In this document: positions 35,771 to 47,934 of the stretch, piece after piece
How positions within the stretch are numbered: the stretch's first letter is position 1
Layout: each line of letters starts with the position of its first letter
Source: Cannabis sativa
Taxonomy: Eukaryota > Streptophyta > Magnoliopsida > Rosales > Cannabaceae
Length of the DNA stretch: 64,000 nucleotides
Assembly (NCBI RefSeq): GCF_029168945.1
Contig: NC_083607.1
Span: forward strand, 34,333,257 to 34,397,256
Reading direction: 5' to 3'
The notes under the pieces: generated by a model
The model's input: the letters and a program-made list of their open reading frames with translations, nothing else
The model's database searches: none
Told to the model about the DNA's origin: nothing
Program-made: the position numbers and the translations under genes

Positions 35771-36958
35771 AAAACTTGTTGCAAAAATTATTAATTACTA
35801 CGCAAATGCACGCAATCAAGTAGTATACTCACGCAAGTGAGGTCAAACCACAGGGAATTGGATTAATTACTACTAAACTATACTTATAATTCTATTTGGC
35901 AAATCAAAAGTATTTATGATTGAAAAAGGAAGAAAGAAATTCAAGAAACTTAAAGAAACAAGTGAATATTAATCAAGATGAGAGAATAGGGAGACGAATC
36001 ATGTTGTTAAGTTACCAATGTTAATGTCTAATTGCTATCCTTCTCTTAAAGTGAATGACAGATTATAAATTACCCTAGCTCTTTTTCAGATCTTCTAGGT
36101 TCTAAATCTCATGCTCTCTAATTAATCTCTTAATTAAACTAACATGAAATCAACATTAAGCAATAATCTAAATGTCACAAAGGCTATGTAAATACTTTCG
36201 TTTCACATCAAAACCTAGACTAACCAATTTTAGCATTCTCAATTCTCACTTTTCAGATTTCGAATTGAGATCATAAAACATGTAAAAGGTGATCAATCTT
36301 GTACATGGAAATTAAACACAAATATGAATAGTGTTCACAATCAAGATGGAGGAATGGCAATTATTCATTAACTAGGAAAAACTTAAACAACATTCATCAT
36401 TCTCCCTAAAGAGGAGTTTAGTTCAAAACATCCATCATCAAATCCATAATTAACATTAAAACAGAAAATAGCATAGAAAAATTAAAGAGAAGAGAAAGAA
36501 CTAGTTGAAGCAATTAATTCAGGTCGCCACAAGCCGCTCTTCTAGCCTCCTTCTTTGTTTCTAGGGTTCTAATTCTGAATAATCCCTAATTTTCATGAGC
36601 TCCCTCTATTTAAACCAAGTCTCATCTTTGAAATTCATGAAATTACGAAACTGCCCGAAAATCCCGTCTCTGGGTCCCCTTCGCGACGGGGTTAAACTTT
36701 GAAACTTCGAGATCTTCTCTGCCAGTTCCCGTCGCGACTGGCATATTCCCCGTCGCGACTGGAACAGGCAGCGACACCAATCTTGGTTTTTCTTCTCGAT
36801 TCTTTCACCACTTTTCCTCAATTCTTTTACATACTTTCTTTAAATGCCCGAGGACCTGAAACCAAAGAATCAAGCGTAATATAGCCCTAACACTAGAAAC
36901 AAAGAGTGAAAACTAACCAAAAATATGACCCGAAACTTAGACTAATTTTAGCCTAACA
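35771..36958 (-). repeat. TR-GAG-like element 5' LTR
   Basis: It pairs with 32090-33298. On the minus strand it begins TGTTAGGC and ends just before the primer site. Confidence 0.88.
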
Positions 36959-37508
36959 ACTAGCAGCTGGAGTATGACCAGTTGGACCGAGTATAGGTTG
37001 TTACTTGTCAATAGTACCGTCCTTATGAACGTTCAGGACTCAGTATCGTGTTGCACACGGCAGTTAGGGTTATGGTCAGGGGTATGGGCGTCTGATCATG
37101 ACTCAGGATTTATGTATGATTATTATTATGCTTTTCTTACTGAGTCTGTCGACTCACAGTTCTATGTTTATGTCTAGGTAAGGGAAGGCTAAGGCTGATG
37201 GACCGTGAGCGAGCCAGTGAAGATTGTACATGTCGGGGCGGTTAGGCCTGGAGCGTACGATCCTCGAGACAGCAAGGCTATTTTTTTGTAATTAGTCGCT
37301 AGGCGACAAGTATTTTGTATAGACAGTAAACTTTTGTAAATGGTTTTGTAATCGGGATCCCAAGTATTTTGTATAAATATTTTATAAGTTTAATTAAAAA
37401 GAAAAAATTTTAATTAATCACGTTTTCCATAAACCTCGTTGATTAGCAATGAGCTGCACAGTATGTTTAAAAATCACGTAATACGCCTATGCTAGTTAGG
37501 GTGTTACA
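36959..37508 (+). mobile_element. G1 3' LTR, right part
   Basis: It resumes G1's LTR at actagcagctggagtatg and ends GGTGTTACA at 37508, matching 7319-7867. Confidence 0.92.
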
Positions 37509-37513
37509 TTGAC
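37509..37513. repeat. Target-site duplication TTGAC, right of G1
   Basis: It matches 5504-5508. The following tctcgcctaaac continues the C1 leader cut at 5508. Confidence 0.9.
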
Positions 37514-39500
37514 TCTCGCCTAAACTGGACACTGATATCAGTTTGTTAAAAACCTTGGAAATTATTTAGGATTGTATGTTTTAGTATTTTCACTTGTCAT
37601 TCCTACTTGATATATGTTTAATAATTTCTGAATTGTGTATGAATTTATATTGAATCATGTTATTTTCTGTTATTAAGTTGTAGTTTGATTTCGAATCTTC
37701 ATTGTTGGTCTAACATGGCTTGTTTATCTAATGAGATAAATCCCTAGTGGATTTTCACCATTAGACATACATAATAGTGTTAGATCTCGAAAGATAAATA
37801 TTGTATATGCGACATCTAGCTGTTCATCAATTGATGACACCTTAGACTAGTATTTTTACGATATGAAACTAGAAGATTGTATAAATAAGATTACTTTGAC
37901 ATTCGCTAATCGAAGCATCGTTGGATTCTTATTTATAAACGAAATTATCCTAATTCATCTTAGCTAATTCATTTCGAATTAGCTCAATAACATATCATTG
38001 GATGAATGGTCTATAAATCATTTCATGTCATTCTATATTTTCTCTTAAGAAATTAAATGATGGATATGATTATAATCCCGAAATTCTATTCCCAATTGAT
38101 ATAAATCCTCAATCTTAGAAATCTCCTACTTCTATGGGCAAATCTGACTTAGAATTTGTATTAGTAGTGGTGGTCCAAGATAGAATTACTCATTATATTT
38201 GGTATAAATTTAAGTCTTTGACTTTAATTTTAGATTCTAAATAAAAATTTTCTTATATTTCTAATTCCAGGATACAATACAGTTACACCTTGACAAGGGT
38301 TTAATATCCATCTTCTATTAATGGATTCAAACTGTATGGAATATGAGTTAGGTATTCTGTGACCAGGATCCACTTGCACTATTCTAAGAACTATTTGATG
38401 TAACTAAACCTAAGTCATCAAAACGATACAACCACATTTTTTTTAATCTATGGCATTTGTATCTTGTTCATTGTAAATTTGACAAAATCAATCTCTGCAA
38501 AGAGTTAATATGCCTATATCCACTGAAAGTAGTTCATCTCATTCGCAGATGGATGTACATTCAGGTGTGGATATGAGTTTTTCGTTGTATTCTTAAAACG
38601 ATAACTCTAGATATACCTTTTAGCAAGAAATTTGAAATGTTTGAAAAATTTCATTAATTTCTAGCAATGGTTAAAACCATTAAGGTAAGTGGTTAAAGAT
38701 CTTGCGAACTGATAGGGGTGGAGAAATAGTTAGTAGATATGCAGTTCAAAAATCATTAATTTGATTTTTGAATTTTATCCAAACTTACCTCCCCAGAAAT
38801 TTCGAGTTGCATGTTGATGATTAGTTGCTAGTCGTTGCCTAATTCCTTCTATGGTAATACAATTTCAGAATGATGTAATGGTTGTATACTTAATGTAAAT
38901 CATTACTAGATTCATGGATGACCTAATCAAAATCTTAAGAAAATCTAGGACTGTTAACCATGGTTTGTTAGCTGTTCTAAGTGATTAGGGGTGGACCATC
39001 CCATTGTCAATAGATAAGAAAGTGTTTGTTCAAACAAATACTACTTTTCTAAGAAAATGACTAAGTCTGAAAATCAAGTAGCAAATAAAGGAGATATTTA
39101 ATTCTTGATTCCAAAAGTGTTCCATCATCTTACATATGATGATCCCACTGCCTCTGTTGTCTTGTCACAACCGAAGAGATCAATACCATTTAGTTTTCTT
39201 CGACATAATTCACTGTACCTTGTTGTAGTGGGAGAGTTTCTAGGAACTCACCTTCTTATTACTTGGGAGACACTAGTGATATAAATCCATTGTGAGTTTA
39301 AACAAGTAATGGATTGTCAAGAGAAGAAACTAAGAAGAAAAGCTAATAGAACTATGGTTTAATCCATTCACATGGAATAACCTAAAGTTTTCTATTACAA
39401 GAACATAAAAGGAAATTTTAGTTAATAAGTCTATTCTATGGACTTAACAAATTTCCTGTTCCTAGTATTATAGGTTTGAGTTTATCTAAACCTATGGCTT
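37514..39500 (+). pseudogene. C1 internal sequence, decayed pol with pre-integrase remnant
   Basis: It continues the C1 leader after the G1 insertion. It has no open frame, but at about 38450-38560 broken translation resembles the copia pre-integrase motif (LWHL.L.H, then INL). From 38577 it aligns with the pol 3' half at 10319 on. It stops at about 39500, where sequence jumps back to C1 leader. Confidence 0.65.
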
Positions 39501-39526
39501 GTTTGTAAGTCTATTCTATGGACTTA

Positions 39527-42077
39527 ACATCCAACTATCCAGTTAACCTTGTTGCACGAGTATGTGTTTTAGCTTGTTTGTAAGTTTTATAAAACCTATT
39601 ATTGCTTGATTGCAAATAGCCATGGTTAACTTGTTGACAGATCTAATGATCTGATTTTAACCCATGGTTCAATTGGTCAAGTAAATAATTTGTAACAGGT
39701 AAATTTTACAATCTTCTTTCATCTGTGTATGACCTAGCAACATGATAGGATCCATCCAAATGTGTGCCTGTGTGAGCCTATATGTTTATTTTATTATATA
39801 GATGCATATAGGTTGTTGCTAAATAAAATGTCACATCATGATAGATTTTATTTAGGTCCATTTAGTTATTGGACCTATTCAATTAATAACAGTTATTTAC
39901 TTTAAGGTTACATTCCTCTCTTTTGGGCCTTGTGTGAGAGTTGGGGGCCATTAGAAGTGGGTACGACATACTGAACCCAGCTCCCCCTCACATGAACTAC
40001 CCCAATTGTGAAGGCCCATTTGCCTGATTTGAATAATTGTGCTAGGTTAATTAAATTAGTTTAACCTAATAAAATTGATTATCAACATAATTAACTTTTA
40101 AAATATATGAAATTTATTTTCATTTTAATATTTTAAAGTTAATTTTAAGAAAAACACTCTTAGTTTTAGATATTATTTCTAGACAAACTATTTGTATTTT
40201 TCTTGTATTTAATTAAATAAAGAATTTTAACTAACTAGATTCTTTCTTAAGCTTATTTAATTAAATATTCCTATTTAAGTTATCAATTAGTTATTTTAAC
40301 TGATTTTTCTTATCTAACTTAAATTTGAATATTTTATTTAAATTTAAAATTAAGTTGAGGAATTCTAGGCATTAGTTATTAAAGATTCTTAAGATATTTT
40401 TTAAGTTCGTTTTAAACTTAAAATGGAATATTTTTCAAATTAAGTGGTTACAACTTAATTTTTGATATTTAATTAAATTTAAATTTGAAAATATTTAAGT
40501 TCTAGATTTTTTCTATAACAACTTAAATTAGATACTTTTTCAAATTTTTGTTGAAAAGATACTTAATCAAATAAGATATTTTCTAGATAGTTATTTCTAG
40601 ACTACTTATTATTTCTAATATTAAATAGGAAAATATTATACATTGTGAAATTAATTATTTAAATAATTAATTTTGGTACAATTTAATTTAAGTATATTTT
40701 TTCCTAGTATTAAACTAGAAATTAATAATTAAGCCTTCTCTACACTTAATTATTTATTTCTTGAATTTAATACATTTAATTAAATTGAAAAATTAAATAT
40801 CTAAGTTGATTTTCATCATGATACTTAAATATTTCTTTTTCATGACACTTAGTTAAATAGAAAATTATTTTTTAGTTGAAATTTAATTTTTCAACTTAAA
40901 TTTAAATAATTTTCAAAATATATTTTTTTTATTTTATTAATCAATTTCGAATTGCATTTTATAATGCAAGATGTTTTTGAATTTATCTTGAAAAATAGAT
41001 TAAGTTGTAAATTAATTATTTAATTTAATTAATTCTTGGACCAACTTAAATCAATGATTTTTTCATTTATTGATTAATTTAAAATAAATGAATTAAAGTA
41101 TATTATTAGAAATTGAATTAATTAGTCAAAGAAAAATCTAGATAGGTGATATTTTTGCTTGAAGTATTTTTTTTAAGTAACTATTATTTAAGTATTTCGA
41201 AGATAGTAAAGTTTTAATACTTTCTTTTTCAAAATACAATAAATATATTCTCATGAAAATTTATTTTGAGTTGCAAATTAATTTAAATTAATACAACTTA
41301 AATAATTTTCTTAATATTTATATATCAAAATTACTACTAAGATGGAAATAATTCAATTTACTTCAATCACCATCTAAGTATAATTTTATAAATATTAAAT
41401 TAAATTCTAATTTAGAATTTTAATTCTAAATTCGATATTTAATGAATATATTTTATTATAAATAATAAAGAAAATACATTTTGAACAATGAGCTTTATTA
41501 TTATTAAGATATTCGATCTCCATTGTTGGTTTTACATATCGTTTGTTATAGTGAGTAATCCTCCCTAATGGAGGAACGTTCATTAGCAAGTTCGGACCGT
41601 TTAATCTCAAAAGATAAGTAGCTTTGTAAGTGTTTTATATGGTATGGATCACCCTAATGGTGGCGACTGTATTTGACTTGCAAAATATGAAACAATGGTA
41701 GAAGCTCATAAGATAGAATAGCCTTGACTCTCGCCTAAACCGGGCAACGCTGGATTCCAATCTTGATCGAATAAAAGGTTGCTAGAATGTTTAACATTTT
41801 AGATGAGCTGACAACTCTATTCAATAAATGGTAGCTTTGACTCTCGCCTAAACGGGACACTGATATCAGTTTGTTGAAAACCTTAGAAATTATTTAGGAT
41901 TGAATTTTTTTTTGTATTTTCTCTTATCATTCCTACATGCTATGTGCTTATAATTTCTGAATTGGATTTTGTGTTAAACCATTGTTGATTTCTATTTATT
42001 ATTTTGTAGTATCCTGTATAACCATGATGAATTCCATGTTATCACTCTTGACCGAAAATAAGCTAAATGGATCTAAC
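39527..42077 (+). mobile_element. Second C1 5' internal region, up to the gag start
   Basis: It aligns with 2880-5508 and then runs on, without the G1 insertion, through the empty target site at 41824-41870 to a gag ATG at 42024. The join at about 39500-39526 repeats a short phrase (taagtctattctatggactt) also found at 39427-39446, a sign of a copy-jump or illegitimate join. Confidence 0.75.
42073..42077. repeat. Target-site duplication CTAAC, left of solo LTR
   Basis: CTAAC sits directly before TGTTGGG and is repeated at 43936-43940 directly after CCAACA. Confidence 0.92.
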
Positions 42078-43935
42078 TGTTGGGTTTTATGCCCTAAATA
42101 AAACTCATTTCGTATAATCAGATTTACTTATTAATAAAGATCAGAAATAACATTTTATGTTGCATGGTTCACATGATTTATTTCATTATTATATGTATAT
42201 AATGTATGAATTCTTTTTAAGCCCAGAACATATGAGTTTGTTAAAGATTATAGTGTTGTCAAGACAAAGGAATATAATCTTTATTATATGTTCAAAAGTT
42301 TATTCCCTGATTTGTCAGAACACTGGATTTAGACTGACATGGTATAATCAGCGATAGGTATTCTTACACCTTGGAAAAGTGTTATGTCCTTTCCAGGACA
42401 TTGGCAAAGTTTACCAGTATCGGATGTATGGAGTATACATCGAAGGGACCGATACTGAACTTTGATTAGATATATTAAAACTTACCGTAATATCTATTCA
42501 ATTCAATATCACCTGTTGATCCTAGATCAAATGATCTTAATCTTGATATAGTTAGGTTCAATCTCAAGAGTGTTATTCGTGTTCTTTGATTTGTTGGTTA
42601 AGTCTACTTTTGAGTCAGGGTGATACGTACATTTTGGGAACACGGTAATGCAATTGAGTGGGAGCGCTAACATAAATATGGAATCTATAGCTTCTATTTG
42701 GCAAATAGAAAGTAAAGGATGATTTCCTTCGAGCTTAACCAAACGAAGATAAATGGTGGAGATCTCATTTCACTTAGCTGAAATATCATTTATACAGGGT
42801 TAAGTGTTTTAAGGATAAAATACATTGTAGGGTGTTACGGTAATTTAATCCCTTTACAGTGTAAATCATCTATATAGAGGATCATTGATCACATTAGGGT
42901 TATAACAATGGATAACTAATGACGTGTCTATATCATGGAACATATAGAGCGTTCTATATGACTGAGAGTGCAATTCCAAATTCTAAGTGTGGATTCAATG
43001 AGGAATTAATAAGTTAGGGAATTTACTTGGTAAATTCGGTTCGACTTATGGGAAGCTCGGTTATATAGACCCATGTTCCCCATACTAGTTGAGACCATAC
43101 TGCTTGTAAGACTCAGTTAATTGATTTTAATTAATCAATTATAATTCTAAAAGTTAGACTATGTCTACTTTATGAATTTTCACTAAGCAAGGGTAAAACA
43201 GTAAATAAAGAGTTTAAAGGGTATATTTATTAATTGGGAAACTTTGATTAGTTTTTATTAATAAATAAAATAAATGACAATCTATTATTTAATAGTTAAT
43301 TATAGTTATTAAATAATTAGATTTGACATTTATGAAGTTGAAAGAGAGAATTTGCAATTTTGAGAAAATGGGAAACTAGAAATGATGAAATAGGAAAGTT
43401 GGAAAAGTGGAAGGATTTGTGTTTCCTCAATACATGGCCGGCCACCTTTACCCCTATTTCTCATTTTATTTTTCATTTTTAAATGCCAAATAATTCAACT
43501 TTAACCCTATGTGGTATTCTATAAATAGAAGGTAAAGGCTTCAGGTTTGAGACACACTTTACAGTTTATTCTCTCAAACACTATGAAACCGCCACTCTTT
43601 CTCTTTCTTTCTTCTCTGTTTTTCGAATTCTCTTGAGTGATGAGTAGTGCCCACATACATCAAGTGGTACCTCAATCATAGTATGTATGACTATGGAAAT
43701 TCTACATCAAAGAAGGAGAAAAGAAGATCCAGGTTCAGATCTTGGTGATGCTCTGCTACAGAAAGGAATCAAGGGCTAGAGATCTGAACGGAAGGAGTCA
43801 TAATATTCCGCTGCACCCACTGTAAGGTTTTCCAACTTTATATGTGTTTATTTTTTCATTGTTTTAGAATTCATATTAGGTTGTTAATCCAACATACATG
43901 ATAGTAAATAGATCCTGGTAAAATAATTTCCAACA
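42078..43935 (+). mobile_element. Solo C1 LTR inserted in C1 gag
   Basis: It is a full-length LTR (TGTTGGG to CCAACA, 1858 bp) with 5-bp duplications on both sides and no internal region. It is thus a relic of LTR-LTR recombination after insertion into a related element. Confidence 0.93.
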
Positions 43936-43940
43936 CTAAC
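43936..43940. repeat. Target-site duplication CTAAC, right of solo LTR
   Basis: It matches 42073-42077. Confidence 0.92.
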
Positions 43941-44561
43941 TTTCCAAAATGGAATGAGAACATTAATATTGCTCTCGTAAGAGAAAGTGCCTTGTTTGTG
44001 TTAACTGAGCCGTCTCCAGAAGTGCCGGGGGACAATGCAACCAAAGCTGTGAAAGAAAAGTATGAGCATTGGTAGAAAGCTAACGAAAAAGCTCTATACT
44101 TCATGCTTTCCAGCATGGTTGACACCCTTAAAACTCAGTTTTCTAAAATCGAAAAGGCTGCTGAAGCTATGACGAAGTTAACTGAGCTATTCGGTAGGGC
44201 ATCTCTTCAGTCTCGCTTTGACGCGACTAAGAAATACATCAATGCACGGATGGAACCCCATCAAAACGTGTGTGATCATGTTCTCCTCATTGCAAGTTAT
44301 TTCCAAGAAGCCCATGATCATGGTGCTGAAATGGATCACACTACTCAAGTAAGCCTTATCTTGAATAGTCTGACTCCATCATTTCTGCCCTATACATCAA
44401 ATTATGTCATGAATAAAAAGGACATAGACTTTCATGAGTTAGTCAATGACCTTCAGACATATGAAAATTTGATTGGAGGCCCCAAGAAGAAAGGGGGTAA
44501 ACCTCAAAATTCTGGCAATGGTAATGGGACGGTCAAAATTCTTGTAGGCCAAGCTACTTGA

Positions 44562-45404
44562 ACTCAGATGCTATCTTAGTGAGTTGGATCAGAAAGTTGG
44601 ACAAAGGGTGAAGATCGTCCAAGATGAAGATGAAGCTCAATTATCTATTTTTGAATTAATTGTTTTAGTTTAAAGACAATTTTGATTTCGAATTTTAGTT
44701 TAGGATTTTTATCCCTGTTTTTCTCATATTGTTGCAATACATTTTCTTTTATTATTAATAATATTTTATTTTCTATTTCAAACAAATTGCAATTTATGAG
44801 ATTGAGCTTGATTTGCTTTATCTTAAACCATAATTACCACATTATATTTATATGTTTGTATGTGTAAGTACTTTTATTATTGATATAAATTCCATAATAT
44901 TTACAACTCTTCATAGAGTTATATTAAATAAACACTAGAAATTATTTTTATGTTTATTAATAATTGTTAATTCTAATACAATTATTGAGAATTTATTTAA
45001 TAAAAAGATCTTTTGATCTGATACGGGTGGAGAAAAGTTAAGAAAACTATGCAGTTCAACGATCTTTTATATCTAATGAACTCTGGATTGTATTCCACTC
45101 CACATAATCTCTATAACACTTCGAGAATCATGATCTTTACAACCTTTAGGGGTGGATCATAATCTCTATATACTTAGGGGTGGAATTTATCCACAATACC
45201 CTATGTAACACATATTTTCTTTAAACATGGAAGTAATATAATGAATTAGCTATTATCAGTATAAATCCTTGATCTTGATTGTATGTTCCAATTTAGTTTT
45301 ACTGTTGTAGTAAATAATGATACCTATAAAAGTTATTTGATAATGTATCACACTACCTTAATTGAGTGGGAGAATTTTAAAATTCTTTACCCATCTTCAT
45401 TAGG
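44562..45404 (+). mobile_element. C1-related 3' internal sequence, non-coding
   Basis: It follows gag with AT-rich sequence and no frame. The part around 45006-45060 (gatcttttgatctgatac, gggtggagaa) resembles 10439-10500. It is interrupted by G2 at 45410 and resumes at 54855. Confidence 0.55.
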
Positions 45405-45409
45405 TTGAC
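45405..45409. repeat. Target-site duplication TTGAC, left of G2
   Basis: It immediately precedes TGTAAAGCCC and is repeated at 54850-54854 directly after GTGTTACA. Confidence 0.93.
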
Positions 45410-47652
45410 TGTAAAGCCCGCTTAGTTAATTTGGAAATTAGCAGTTGTTTATGTTTAATTATGAAATTATTTATAGCTATTTAAATAATTTATTACTGTT
45501 ATTTATGGAATTCAGAAATGCATGATTATGTTATCAGTAGTTTTTCATATTTTGCATTTCCGGTGCCCGGTATTTTGGAACTCGGCGTTTGGCTCAGTAG
45601 AAATCACAACTTAGTATGTTAGTAGTTTGGGGACGGGTTTTAGACATTGGGAATGTCGGGAATGGCCGGGAATTTAGAATGTCCCAAAAATACCCCTTTA
45701 GTATGATTTATGTGGTTTTATGGTGGAGGGGCAAAATGGTCTTTTTGCCCCATTAGTATTTTGTCTTATGTGATTTATGAATGGAAAAAATAAATGTTTA
45801 TTTTATTATTACTTGGCTGAATTATGTGATAAATGCTTTATAACTCATTTTCCCTTAAATTCCACACTTAGTCAAAAATTAGAAAGAAATTTCAAAACTC
45901 ACACACAAAGCTCACTCTCTCTTCTCTCTATTTCGGCTGAGGCTTTTGGGTGCATGAAGCTGATTTTCCTCTTTGATTTCCAAGCAACTCTCATCCATTC
46001 AAAGCATTCTTCAAGCTAGGTTAGCTTCTCTTGATTTTCCTTCTTTGAAATTATGAAAAAAATGGTGAAAAGTGAGTAAAATGCATGCTTTTGTGGCTGT
46101 TATTATTGCTGTGTTTGGTTGTTAATTTCTGAGGTTCAAAGCATGTTTAATTGATGTTATTTGAGTTGTTTGAAGCAGGTTAGTTAGGTTGTTCAAAGCT
46201 TGAGATTTTCTATGCAAAATGTGTGATTTTGATGAAATATTGTGTAATCTGTTACTATGTTGTTGCTGTTGTTCTTGTGTGTTTTCAGAAGCTTATTCAT
46301 GCTTAGTTAAGTAGAATTTACCAGGTTTTAATGCATGTTTGTGGGGTTTTCTCAAGTTTGAGTTTAGAACTCAAAGCTTGAGCTTTAATGGTGGATTTTG
46401 ATTCTGTGCTTGAAGCTTTGTTTTATCACTTGGAAAATGTTTATTAGGGTCTAATTAGCAGGTCTGGAAAGTTTGGTTGAGTTTGGAAACGTTTTGGTTG
46501 GTGAAATGATTTTTGTGGTTTTTCTGGGTAAAATCGGCTAACCGGTTTTACACTGCATGTAAAACCGGTTACCCGGATTTTGCAGTAGGGTGAGAAACCG
46601 GTTTTTCTCAACTTGCCGTTTCGTGCTAGTTTCGGGTTTTCAGACAGTTTGTTCTCTGCTAGTTTGGGGGTATTTTAGTATTAAGTTGCAGTAGGTTAAG
46701 TTTGGTTTTAAAACCTTTGTCCCCGTTGTGATTTAGCGTGTCACTTATCGGTGTTGTGATTTTTACGGTTTAGGAGCCTGTAATCCGCCGCTCAGCTAAG
46801 TTCCACTCAGGTTGACCGGCACACCTGAATTCGGAATCCAGGTAAGATTAGTATAACAGTATGCATATGTAGATTACATGTTTAGCGTGCATGTAGGAAG
46901 CCTGCTAGATTACATTAGTTATGTATATAGGCTTCGAACCATCCAACCCTTTCACGTCGGTACAGGCTGGAGTATGACCAAGAATGGAGTATGACCGGCT
47001 CGACCGATCAGCCGACATTTGGTTGGTGGTTCGGTTATTGACCTATCCCGTCGGTACGACAGCCGGAGTATGACCAAGAAATTCGAGTATGACCGGTTCG
47101 ACCGATCAGGAGGATACTTGTCAATAGTACCGTCCCTATGAACGTTCAAAACTCAGTACCATGTTGGACATGGCAGTAGTGGCTCAGTACCATGTTGGAC
47201 ATGGCAGTAGCGGGACTCAGTATCGTGTTGGACACGGTAGTTAGAATTATGTATGATATTATTATGCTTTTCTTACTGAGTCTGTCGACTCACAGTTTAT
47301 GTTCATGTGTAGGTAAAGGCAAGGCTGTAGCTGATGGACCGTGAGCGAGCTTATGAGATTGTACATGTCAGGGCGGTTAGGCCTGGAGAGTACGATCCTC
47401 GGGACAGCAGGGCTGAATTTTGTAACTGGTCGTTAGACGACCTTTAATTTTATGTAATAGTTAAACAGTTAAAACTTTTGTAAATGATTTTATAATTCGG
47501 GATCCCGAGTCTTTTGTAATATGGTTTATAAGTTTAATTAAAAAGAAAAATTTTAATTAATCACGTTTTTCCATAAACCTCGTTGATTAGCAACGAGCTG
47601 CACAGTACGTTTAAAAATCACGTAATACGCCTAAGATAGTTAGGGTGTTACA
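45410..47652 (+). repeat. G2 5' LTR, gypsy subfamily III
   Basis: It runs TGTAAAGCCC to GGTGTTACA and is related to, but distinct from, subfamilies I and II. It carries a perfect AACCGGTT hairpin at 46540-46570 and a diverged minisatellite at about 46960-47110. Confidence 0.93.
46540..46570. repeat. Perfect 13-bp-arm hairpin in G2 5' LTR
   Basis: The arms 46540-46552 (aaccggttttaca) and 46558-46570 (tgtaaaaccggtt) are exact reverse complements around a 5-base loop. The same structure is at 53750-53780 in the 3' LTR. Confidence 0.93.
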
Positions 47653-47655
47653 ATT

Positions 47656-47668
47656 TGGTATCAGAGCC
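47656..47668 (+). other. G2 primer-binding site, tRNA-iMet
   Basis: TGGTATCAGAGCC lies three bases after the LTR end. Confidence 0.9.
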
Positions 47669-47934
47669 GCCAGGTTGTCTTCCGAAGATCGTCACGACAT
47701 GTACAATCATCATCAGCAGTTAGCTCGGTTCACGGTTCAGTAAGCCTTTATTGCTTTAGTAGTTTATTTTATTCAGTTATGAAAAAGAAAAGCCTGTTAG
47801 GAAGCATGTTAGTAGCCTGATAGTAGAATAGGCGCATGTTTCGTTTCTAATTTCCAAATTAAGCGGCATTAGTAAGCTCGCCTTGAATACGACCTCATAT
47901 GCCAACTCTTGGTTTCGCAGGCGGTTCTAACTAG

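Larger units (their letters stand above)
32090..36958 (-). mobile_element. Gag-only LTR element (TR-GAG-like), minus strand
   Basis: It has two LTRs of about 1.2 kb (32090-33298 and 35771-36958). Between them, read on the minus strand, are a primer site TGGCGCCGTTGCTGGG (about 35755-35770, tRNA-Asp type), a single gag-like ORF, and a purine tract (gggagaatt, about 33299-33310) before the 3' LTR. No protease, RT or integrase is seen, so it must have moved with help from another element. It sits inside G1's 3' LTR minisatellite. Only a 2-bp overlap (AC) is visible as a target duplication. Confidence 0.85.
5509..37508 (+). mobile_element. Composite Ty3/gypsy element G1 (Tekay/Del type) enclosing the synthase pseudogene
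   Basis: The outer limits are set by a 5' LTR at 5509, a 3' LTR end at 37508, and matching TTGAC duplications. Its own parts are the 5' LTR (5509-7867), iMet primer site and leader (7868-8138), gag-pol from a point inside gag (25946-30278), polypurine tract (about 30265-30277) and 3' LTR (30279-32089 plus 36959-37508). About 17.8 kb of foreign sequence (8139-25945), including the oxidocyclase pseudogene, replaces the end of the leader and the first third of gag. A minus-strand gag-only element (32090-36958) splits the 3' LTR. The foreign block was probably brought in by ectopic recombination. That is inference, while the boundaries are visible. Confidence 0.75.
42024..44561 (+). pseudogene. 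C1 gag gene split by a solo LTR, with one stop
   Basis: The first 18 codons (42024-42077, ending ENKLNGSN) are followed by a 1.86-kb solo LTR. The same frame resumes at 43941 (FPKWNENINIAL). The remainder, to 44561, is a copia-type capsid of the UBN2/gag class: a W at the start of the KW motif, then the helical region LKTQFSKIEKAAEAMTKLTE, NVCDHVLLIASYFQEA and LTPSF. An in-frame TAG at 44073-44075 follows EHW. No zinc knuckle is seen before the stop. Downstream pol is largely missing. Confidence 0.82.

Noticed and set aside
5509..37508. Gene capture by read-through transduction of a gypsy RNA
   Set aside because: The block between the LTRs holds other elements' LTRs in both orientations and non-TE DNA with promoter and poly(A) signals, which is not a single RNA-derived insert. 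DNA-level recombination fits better.
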